DNA from: Umezawaea sp049997955 | GTDB taxonomy: Bacteria; Actinomycetota; Actinomycetes; Mycobacteriales; Pseudonocardiaceae | Assembly: GCA_049997955.1 (NCBI GenBank) | Contig: JAEBDY010000007.1 | Coordinates: 310,001-374,000 of the forward strand | DNA: 64,000 bases | Direction: 5' to 3' | Position numbers and translations under genes: made by a program | In this document: in pieces, positions 1-7,600 of the stretch | How the letters are laid out: each line of letters starts with the position of its first letter | Position numbering within the stretch: position 1 is the first letter of the stretch | Notes under the pieces: model-generated | What the model was told of the DNA's origin: nothing | Database searches by the model: none | What the model saw: the letters and a program-made list of their open reading frames with translations, nothing else

Positions 1-1
1 C

Positions 2-511
2 GCGGCGCTGCGGGTGGACGAGTCCGTGCACTCGGTGGGGCTCAACGGCGGCACGACCACCACCGAACTCGCGCGCCTGCTCGCCACCGGGCGTTCTCTC
101 AAGGTCGTGACGAACGCGCTCAACATCGCCGCCGACCTGTCCGTCCGCCCGATGATCGACCTGGTCGTCACCGGCGGCGGCGTGCGCCCGGAGACCTACG
201 AGCTGGTGGGGCCGATCGCCGACCGCGCGCTGGCGGGCATCAGCCTCGACGTGGTCTTCCTCGGCGTGGACGGCATCGACGTGCGGGGCGGCATCAGCAC
301 GCACGACGAGGTCGAGGCGCAGACCGACCACTGCCTCATGCGGACAGCGGGCCAGGTGATCGTGCTGGCGGACGGGTCGAAGATCGGCAAGCGGGCGTTC
401 TCCCGGATCTCCGACATCAGCGAGGTGAACGTCGTGATCACCGATTCCAGCGCCAACCCGGAGGGCGTCGACCGGCTCCGCGCGGTGGGCGTGGAGGTCG
501 TGGTCGTCTGA
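2..511 (+). CDS. DeoR-family transcriptional regulator, C-terminal sensor domain (5' truncated by window)
   Basis: The reading frame is open to the left edge, so the start codon and the N-terminal helix-turn-helix lie outside. What remains (about 170 residues) is a DeoR C-terminal sugar-phosphate sensor domain. It carries the family hallmarks NGGTTT, followed by a T-N-A-L-N block, VVTGGGVRPETYELVGPIAD and LGVDGID, and ends with the conserved ADGSKIGKRAF segment. These regulators usually repress sugar catabolic or transport operons and are released by a phosphorylated sugar. Nothing on the right side of the window identifies its target, and the next gene is convergent. The family assignment is firm; the ligand is unknown. 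Confidence 0.85.
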   Translation, partial: AALRVDESVHSVGLNGGTTTTELARLLATGRSLKVVTNALNIAADLSVRPMIDLVVTGGGVRPETYELVGPIADRALAGISLDVVFLGVDGIDVRGGISTHDEVEAQTDHCLMRTAGQVIVLADGSKIGKRAFSRISDISEVNVVITDSSANPEGVDRLRAVGVEVVVV

Positions 512-563
512 GCGTGGGCCTGCGTCAGCGGACCGAGCACCCGGTCATCGCGGTGTGCACGTC

Positions 564-587
564 CTCCGCTGCGTTCCGGCAGCGGAG
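564..587. terminator. Bidirectional hairpin between convergent genes
   Basis: A perfect 9-bp inverted repeat (CTCCGCTGC / GCAGCGGAG) with a 6-nt loop lies between the end of the DeoR-type gene and the end of the convergent lipoprotein gene. There is no U-tract, which is usual for actinobacterial terminators. Confidence 0.6.
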
Positions 588-630
588 TCGCGGAGGGTCT
601 GGTGGTCCGCTGCCTCCCCGAGCGGTCGGC

Positions 631-1185
631 TCACCCACCGGCCTTGATGTTCTCCAGCGCGATCTCCGCGACCTGCTTGGACACCGCGCACGGGGTGGCG
701 TAGTCGGCGGACGCCTCGTCGTCCACGTCCACCTGGATCTCGAACGCGGCCCCCTCGGCGATGCCGACGACGGTCGCGCAGGTGCCGGTGGTGCCCTTGC
801 CGCTGTCGCGGTCGACCGCCGGGTACGCGGCGACCTCGGTGGGCTGGAAGTAGGGGTACGCGCCCTTGGCGGCGTACACCCGTGCCAGGCCCTGCGCCTC
901 GCCGAACAGGGAGACGCCGATGGTGGTGGCCTTCGCCGCGCCGTCTGTCCACCGGCAGCGGCCGGTGAACTGCTCGGGGTCGGGCGAGCCCGGTCCGCTG
1001 ATGCCGAGCGCGTCGAGCTGGTCGGCGCCGAACACCCGGCACGGCTTGCCACTGAACCCGTCGAGGCTCAGCGGCGGGACCTCCAGCTTCGGCACGTCGC
1101 TCGCGGGAGCGGCGGTGGACGCCGACGTGCAGGCGGACAGAGCGCCCGCCGCGGTGACGATGATCGCGAGGTTCGCGAACTTCAC
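631..1185 (-). CDS. DUF3558-type secreted lipoprotein
   Basis: 184 residues. The GTG start is chosen because GGAGGT lies 5 nt upstream and because it gives a complete lipoprotein signal: a short basic start, a hydrophobic stretch and the lipobox LSAC, after which the chain is Ser/Thr/Ala-rich. The mature part contains two Cys-containing blocks (GKPCRVF and GRCRW, later GTCATVV and TPCAVS) and the WTDGAA segment typical of DUF3558 lipoproteins of Pseudonocardiaceae and mycobacteria. The protein should be anchored to the outer face of the cytoplasmic membrane. Molecular function is unknown. It runs toward the DeoR-type gene and shares no operon with the topoisomerase genes. Confidence 0.75.
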   Translation of the reverse strand: MKFANLAIIVTAAGALSACTSASTAAPASDVPKLEVPPLSLDGFSGKPCRVFGADQLDALGISGPGSPDPEQFTGRCRWTDGAAKATTIGVSLFGEAQGLARVYAAKGAYPYFQPTEVAAYPAVDRDSGKGTTGTCATVVGIAEGAAFEIQVDVDDEASADYATPCAVSKQVAEIALENIKAGG

Positions 1186-1967
1186 GGTGCACCTCCGGGT
1201 GGTCCCGCCCGGTCCTACGGGCCGGGGGTGGTCCCGGTTCAGGCCCGCACGCCCGCCGCACCGGTCGGTCCACGGCCGAGCACCACGTCGACCACCGGGA
1301 ACGCCACCGCGCTCACGCCCGGTAGCGGCGCGAACCACCCGATCAGACCCGTGGTCACGGGCAGCGCCACCGCGGGCGTCGACGCCTTCCGCCACCGGGC
1401 CGACGACCAGGGGTCGACGGCGCGGGTGGGGGAGCGGGTCCGGTGGACGACCGGTGGACCGCGGCGGAAGGCCACGGGATCCGCGCCGACGCGGGCACGA
1501 CGATCCTCGGCGGATCGGGAACCGGCGCGGCGGTCGACGTGGACGAGACGCTGGCGAACACCGCTCACGTGCACGGCGACCATGAGCGGACCGGAGTCGT
1601 TCGGCTGCGCGCCGTGGTCGTGCGACCGCACCGGGGTGAGCGGCATCGGCACCAGCACGAGGATCTGCGCCGGACCGCGTTCCCGACCGACCGGCGCCAC
1701 GACGGGGCGGTGCCACCAGCCGGACGCGCGCCGGCGAACCGCGCGCCACCACCGCCAACGCTCCGGTCGCGGCCCCCGCCACCCCTCCGCGCGGCGCCGC
1801 CGGTCGGGCGGAGCGAGGCCGTGAACCCGGCCACCTGGTGGGAGGAACAGGTCGCACGAGGAGGTTCGTGCCATGGCACCGGCGAAAACTGTCGGACCCT
1901 CCGGATAGTCTCCCGGTACCGCCCATCCACGAGCGCGTCCGCAATCCACGACCGGGAGATTGACCCT
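1186..1967. other. 782-nt gap before parE, possibly holding a decayed membrane-protein gene
   Basis: No intact gene is supported. On the minus strand, roughly 1239-1620, one frame gives a hydrophobic C-terminal end (GLIGWFAPLPGVSAVAF) followed by a short tail. It resembles the last transmembrane helix of PepSY-TM proteins, with an HVDRRAG block upstream that could be the PepSY 'VDP-TG' strand. Third codon positions of that frame are about 90% G+C in my hand count of 1242-1500. The N-terminal two thirds of such a protein (about 450 residues) cannot be found and no start with a ribosome site is visible, so at most it is a remnant. The parE promoter must lie at the right end of this gap. Confidence 0.25.
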
Positions 1968-4568
1968 GTGACTGCCGAGACCCTCTACGGGGCCGATGAC
2001 CTGACACACCTGGAGGGTCTGGAAGCGGTCCGCAAACGACCCGGCATGTACATCGGGTCGACCGACAGCCGCGGCATCAACCACCTCTTCACCGAGGTGG
2101 TCGACAACTCGACCGACGAGGGCATCGCCGGCCACGCCTCGCGGATCGTGGTGACCCTGCACGCGGACGGCAGCGTCCAGGTGGACGACGACGGCCGGGG
2201 CATCCCGACCGGTGTGCACGCGAAGTCCGGTCTGTCCGGTGTCGAACTGGTGCTCACCCGGCTGCACGCGGGCGGCAAGTTCGGCGGCTCCGGCTACAAG
2301 ACGTCCGGCGGTCTGCACGGTGTCGGCGCGTCCGCGGTCAACGCCCTGTCGCACCGGTTCGACGTGACCGTGAAGCGGGACGGCAAGGTCCACCAGATGT
2401 CGTTCGCGCACGGCGTTCCCGTCGTGTTCGACGGTCCCGGCCCGAAGGCGACGTTCACCCGCCAGTCCGGTCTCCAGGTCACCGGGAAGATGAAGCGCGG
2501 CGAGTCCACCGGCACGTCCATCCGGTACTGGTACGACTCCCGGTACTTCGAGAACGGCTCCGCGCTGGACGTCGAGGGCGTGCGCGCGAAGCTGCGCAAC
2601 ACCGCGTTCCTGGTGCCCGGCGTCACGTACGTCCTGCGCACCGCGATCGAGGACTCGATCGGCGAGGAGACGTTCCACTACCCCAACGGCCTGGCCGACA
2701 TGGTCGACTTCCTCGCCCCCGCCGGCGACAAGGCCGTGTCCGGCACGCTCCTGGTCAACGGCGCGGGCACCTACCAGGAGAACGCCGCCGACCAGAACGG
2801 CGTCATGCGGTCCAAAGTGGAGCGCCAGGCCGAGGTCGAGGTCGCGCTCCGCTGGGGCACCGGGTACGAGCGGTCGGTCGAGTGCTTCACCAACACGATC
2901 CGCAACGTGCACGGCGGCACCCACCGCCGCGGCTTCGACCGCGCGGTCGTGAAAGCGCTGCACGACGCCATCTCCAAGACCCGCGGCCTGCTCAAGGCGA
3001 AGGAGGACATGCCGACCCTGGACGACGTCCTGGAGGGCATGACCGCCGTCGTCCACGTCCGCATCCCCGAGCCGCAGTTCACCTCGCAGACCAAGGACGA
3101 GCTGTCCACCGCGGGCATCGTCAAGGTCATCCAGGCCGTCGTCGAGAAGCACCTCAAGGCGTGGACCGAGGACAAGAAGACCAAGGTCGAGGCCAAGGTC
3201 GTGCTCCAGAAGGTCGTCGACGCCTCGCGCGTCCGGCTGACGCAGAAGCAGCAGAAGGACGCCGCCCGCCGCAAGACCGCGCTCGAAGGCGCGTCGATGC
3301 CGCCGAAGCTGGTCGACTGCCGCGCCACGGGCGTGTCCCGCAGCGAGCTGTTCCTGGTGGAGGGCGACAGCGCGCTCGGCTGCTTCACCGGCGACACGAT
3401 GGTCGCGATGGCGTTCAGCCGCCCGAGGTCGTTCGCCGACCTGGTCGCCGACTGGGCGTTCGGCATCACCCACTACGGCTACGCCACGACCGACACCGGC
3501 CACGTCGTCGTGGTCCCGCTGCTGGAGCCGCGGCTCACCCGCTTCCTGGCCCCGCTGGTCAGGGTGACGCTCGACAACGGCGAGTCGGTCCGGTGCACCC
3601 CGGACCACCTGTTCCGCCTGCGCGACGGCTCCTACCGGCGCGCGGACGACCTCGTCATCGGCCAGTCGCTGATGCCGCTCTACCGCTCGGCGTCCACTGT
3701 GGACGGCACGAGGCCGGTGTGGATGAACGACACCGAGGTGTGGGCGGTGCCCCGCCTCGCCCCCCACCGGTCGCTGTCCGGCACGCTCGACTCGCCGGGT
3801 GACGGCCGCGCCCCGGTCAACCACCAGGTCCGGTCGGTCGAGCTGCTGGAGGAGGTGGCCGACGTGTACGACCTGACCGTCGACGACCACCACAACTTCG
3901 CGCTGGAGACCGGCGTGTTCGTGCACAACAGCGCCCGCATGGCGCGGGTGTCGGAGTACCAGGCGCTGCTGCCGCTGCGCGGCAAGATCCTCAACGTGCA
4001 GAAGGCGAGCCTGGGCGACACGCTGCGCAACGCCGAGATCGCCTCGATCGTGCAGGTGCTCGGCGCGGGCACCGGCCGCACGTTCGACCTGGCCGCGATG
4101 CGGTACGGCCGGGTGATCCTGATGGCGGACGCGGACGTCGACGGCTCGCACATCCGGACGCTGCTGATCACGCTGTTCGCCAAGTACATGCGCCCCGTCA
4201 TCGAGGACGGCAGGCTGTACGCGGCGATGCCGCCGCTGCACAAGGTCGTGACGAGGGGCCGCAACCCGGAGACCAGGTTCACCTTCACCCAGCGCGAGAT
4301 GGAGCAGACGGTCGCCCGGCTGGAGAAGCAGGGCAAGCAGATCGTCACCCCCGTGCCCCGGTTCAAGGGCCTCGGCGAGATGGACGCGGACGAGTTGTGG
4401 GACACCACGATGAACCCGGCCACCCGCTCTGTCCGCCGCATCACCATCGACGACGTCGAAGCGGCGGAGTCGGCACTGGAACTGCTCATGGGCGAGAAGG
4501 TAGAACCCCGCCGCGCGTGGCTGGTGGAGTCGTCCTCGCGCGTCGACCAGTCCGCGATCGACCTCTGA
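1968..4568 (+). CDS. parE: DNA topoisomerase IV subunit B (ParE/GyrB family) precursor with an intein
   Basis: 866 residues before splicing, 683 after removal of the intein at residues 472-654. The GTG start has GGGAG 9 nt upstream and gives the canonical N-terminus (LYGADDLTHLEGLEAVRKRP, then GMYIGST). The GHKL ATPase shows EVVDNS, DDGRGIP, TRLHAGGKF and GLHGVGASAVNALS. The Toprim part has EGDSA, with DADVDG further on. It forms the ATPase half of a heterotetrameric type II topoisomerase with the ParC-type protein encoded 32 nt downstream in the same operon. I call it topoisomerase IV rather than gyrase because many actinomycetes carry a parE-parC pair separate from the gyrBA locus near oriC, no recF-dnaN neighbours are seen, and the mature length fits. 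A second gyrase is the alternative. Confidence 0.9.
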   Translation: MTAETLYGADDLTHLEGLEAVRKRPGMYIGSTDSRGINHLFTEVVDNSTDEGIAGHASRIVVTLHADGSVQVDDDGRGIPTGVHAKSGLSGVELVLTRLHAGGKFGGSGYKTSGGLHGVGASAVNALSHRFDVTVKRDGKVHQMSFAHGVPVVFDGPGPKATFTRQSGLQVTGKMKRGESTGTSIRYWYDSRYFENGSALDVEGVRAKLRNTAFLVPGVTYVLRTAIEDSIGEETFHYPNGLADMVDFLAPAGDKAVSGTLLVNGAGTYQENAADQNGVMRSKVERQAEVEVALRWGTGYERSVECFTNTIRNVHGGTHRRGFDRAVVKALHDAISKTRGLLKAKEDMPTLDDVLEGMTAVVHVRIPEPQFTSQTKDELSTAGIVKVIQAVVEKHLKAWTEDKKTKVEAKVVLQKVVDASRVRLTQKQQKDAARRKTALEGASMPPKLVDCRATGVSRSELFLVEGDSALGCFTGDTMVAMAFSRPRSFADLVADWAFGITHYGYATTDTGHVVVVPLLEPRLTRFLAPLVRVTLDNGESVRCTPDHLFRLRDGSYRRADDLVIGQSLMPLYRSASTVDGTRPVWMNDTEVWAVPRLAPHRSLSGTLDSPGDGRAPVNHQVRSVELLEEVADVYDLTVDDHHNFALETGVFVHNSARMARVSEYQALLPLRGKILNVQKASLGDTLRNAEIASIVQVLGAGTGRTFDLAAMRYGRVILMADADVDGSHIRTLLITLFAKYMRPVIEDGRLYAAMPPLHKVVTRGRNPETRFTFTQREMEQTVARLEKQGKQIVTPVPRFKGLGEMDADELWDTTMNPATRSVRRITIDDVEAAESALELLMGEKVEPRRAWLVESSSRVDQSAIDL
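3381..3929 (+). other. Mini-intein in ParE, inserted in the Toprim EGDSA motif
   Basis: 183 residues, in frame, with no endonuclease domain. It begins with the nucleophile Cys (CFTGDTMV), follows EGDSALG of the N-extein, and ends FVHN before Ser+1 of the C-extein (SARMARV). Block B is seen as VTLDNGESVRCTPDH, followed by LRDGSYRRADDL and SLMPLYR; block F is VYDLTVDDHHNFALETG. From memory, insertion site and these blocks match the Synechocystis GyrB intein, which also sits after EGDSA-GG with Ser+1. All splicing residues (Cys1, the TPDH His, penultimate His, Asn, Ser+1) are present, so it should splice. It interrupts the metal-binding Toprim Glu/Asp region, so the unspliced subunit should be inactive. 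Confidence 0.93.
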
Positions 4569-4600
4569 CCACCACGCACCCGTAGAGAGAGCGCTCAGCC

Positions 4601-7600
4601 ATGGCACGCCGCAAAGGCCCGACGACCAAGGTCGACCCCTCCGCCTTCGACCAGGCGGGCGCGAACGTGGTCGACAACCCGCTCAAGTCCGAGATCGAGG
4701 ACTCCTACCTGGAGTACGCGTACTCGGTCATCCACTCGCGCGCCCTCCCGGACGCGCGCGACGGCCTCAAGCCCGTGCACCGCCGCATCCTGTACTCGAT
4801 GAACGAGCAGGGCTACCGGCCGACGCACGCGTACGTGAAGTCCGCCCGCGTGGTCGGCGACTGCTTCGTCCGAGGCGCGCTGGTGTCCACACCGGACGGC
4901 CTGCGGCCGATCGAGGACATCGAGGTGGGCGATCTCGTACTGGACGCGGCGGGTACCGCGGTCCCGGTCGTGGAGGCGTACGAGAACCCGGCGTCCGAGC
5001 TGGTCCGCGTCACGTGGGCCACCGGGCAGAGCATGGTCGTCACCCCCGGCCAGCGCTTCCGCACGGTGAACGACGACCTGACCCCCGGCTGGACCGCCGC
5101 CCGCGACCTCGCGGGCAAGCTGACCGCCGGCTACGGCAGCGACCGCTGGGCCGCGCTGCCCTCGGGCACCGACACCCTCCCGTACGTCCAGGCCCTGGTC
5201 CTGGTCGTCGGCGAGGTCGTCGACGGCGCGGTGGTCCTGGCGTTCGCCGACAGCGCCGTGGTCGACACCGTCCACGGCTGGGCGATCGGCGCGGACGTCG
5301 AGACCACCCGCGAGAAGCACGAGGACCCCGAACGGCACGTCCTCACCATCACCGGCCGCCCGGACCTGGCCGCCTGCGAGGACGACGTGCCCACGTCGGT
5401 CCTGCGCGACCGGTCCACCTGGATCCCGTTCCTCGCGGGCCTCCTCGACGCCGCGGGCTCCGCCTCCGCGCACGGGATCGTGCTCCCGTCGGTCGGCGTC
5501 GAGGTCCGCGCCGTCCTCGGCGACCTCGGCCTGCGCGCCACCGCGCACGACGCCGGCCTGTCCATCACCGGAGCCGACGCCGCCGCGCTCGCCGCGGCGC
5601 TCCTCCCGTGGTCCCGCACCGAGGGCCTGCACTCCATCGCCGCCCCGGCGGCCACCCGCCCGTCCCTGCTGCCGGGCCTGTCGCTGACCGCCGTTCGCGC
5701 GGTCGAACCGGTCACCCGCGACACGACCTACGACATCCAGGTGGGCACGGATCTCCACGACTTCGTCGTGGAGGGCCAGATCGTCCACAACTGCATGGGC
5801 AAGTACCACCCGCACGGCGACAGCGCGATCTACGACGCCATGGTCCGCCTGGCCCAGGACTTCTCCCTGAACACCCCGCTGGTCGACGGGCACGGCAACT
5901 TCGGCAGCCCGGACGACGGACCGGCCGCGTCGAGGTACTGCGTCGTCGGCGACACCCGCGTCCGCCTGGCGGACGGTTCGAGTTCACGCATCGCGGACCT
6001 GGTGAACCTGCCCGCGGACTCGGAGGCGGACGCCGACTTCGAGGTCCTCGACAAGGACGGCAAGGCCGTTCGGGTCACCAAGGTGTTCAACTCGGGTGTC
6101 CACCCGACTCTGCGCGTCCGCACCAGGACGGGTTTCTCCCTCCGGGGTAGCGAGAACCACCTGGTCCTGTGCCTGGAAGCCCCGATGGGCGTGCCGCTGT
6201 TCCAGTGGCGGAGGTTGGACGAACTCCAGCCGGGCGCGGTGGTGTGCATCGCGCGGAACGCCTGGGCGGACGTCGTCCCGACGGCTCGCGAGCACGTGCT
6301 CGGCGTGCGCGGCGCGGACCGCGTGCTGCGCGGCGAGGCCGTTCCCGAGTTCGTCTGGAACGGCGGCTGGGGCGTGAAGCGGGCCTTCCTCACGGCGATG
6401 TTCGACGTGGTGGGCGAGGTGCGCGGCCTGGACGACGGGCCCGCCGTCCACTTCCCGACGCCCCGCGCCGGGCTCGCGGACGAGGTCCGGGAGCTGCTGG
6501 CGGAGTTCGGCGTCATCGCCCGACGCCGGTCCGACGGTCCTGGCCTGGTCGTGTCCGGGACGCGTGACGTCCACGCGTTCGTCGAGCGCGTCGGCTTCCG
6601 GAGCGCGAGGGGCGCCGGACTCCCGCGGCTCCTCCAGCGCTCGGACCGCGCGGACGAGGGCGCGGTCCCGTTCGTCGGCGAGTTCCTCGGGGAGGCGCTG
6701 GACTTCGACACCTGGGAGACCGAGCGACCGCGGATCATCGACCGGATCGAGGATCCGGAGGTCCTCGCGACGATCCTGCCGATCATGGACTCCGGTTACC
6801 GGTTCGACGCGGTGACCGAGGTGGAGTCGTGCGACCCCACCGAGGTCTACTCGGTTCGAGTCGACTCGGAGGACCACTCGTTCCTCGCGGGTGGGTTCGT
6901 GAACCACAACACCGAGGCCCGCATGTCGCAGGCGGCGATGCTGCTCGTCGGCGAGCTGGGCGAGGACACGATCGACTTCCGGCCCAACTACGACGGGTCG
7001 CTGCAAGAGCCGTCGGTGCTACCCGCCGCGTTCCCCAACCTGCTGGTCAACGGCACGTCCGGCATCGCGGTCGGCATGGCGACGAACATGATCCCGCACA
7101 ACCTGGGCGAGGTCGTGGCGGCGGCGCGGTGGCTGATCACGCACCCGGACGCGTCCCTGGACAAGCTGATGGAGTTCGTGCCGGGGCCGGACCTGCCGAC
7201 CGGCGGCGCGCTGCTGGGCCTGGACGAGGTGCGCAAGGCGTACGAGACCGGGCGCGGGGTCGTGCGGATGCGGGCCAAGGTCGACATCGGGCCGCTGGAG
7301 GGCAGTCGCGGCAGGCAGGCGATCACGGTCACCGAACTGCCCTACGGCGTCGGGTCCGAGCGGATCATCGAGAAGATCACCGACGAGGTGAACAAGTCCA
7401 AGCGGCTGTCCGGCATCGCGGACGTCAAGGACCTCACCGACCGCGAGAACGGCATCCGGCTCGTCGTCGAGTGCAAGGTCGGGGTGAACCCGCAGGCCCT
7501 GCTGGCCGACCTCTACCGGTTGACGCCGATGGAGCAGTCGTTCGGCATCAACAACCTGGTGCTGCTCGACGGCCAGCCGCAGACGTTGGGGCTCAAGGCG

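Noticed and set aside
1443..1967. N-terminal extension of ParE from GTG 1443
   Set aside because: The extra 175 residues are Arg/Pro-rich without similarity to the family. GTG 1968 has a ribosome site and gives the normal ParE N-terminus.
1239..4607. 1122-codon antisense frame opposite parE
   Set aside because: Same mirror effect; parE and its intein on the plus strand explain the region. Only its far end (1239-1620) was kept as a possible remnant.
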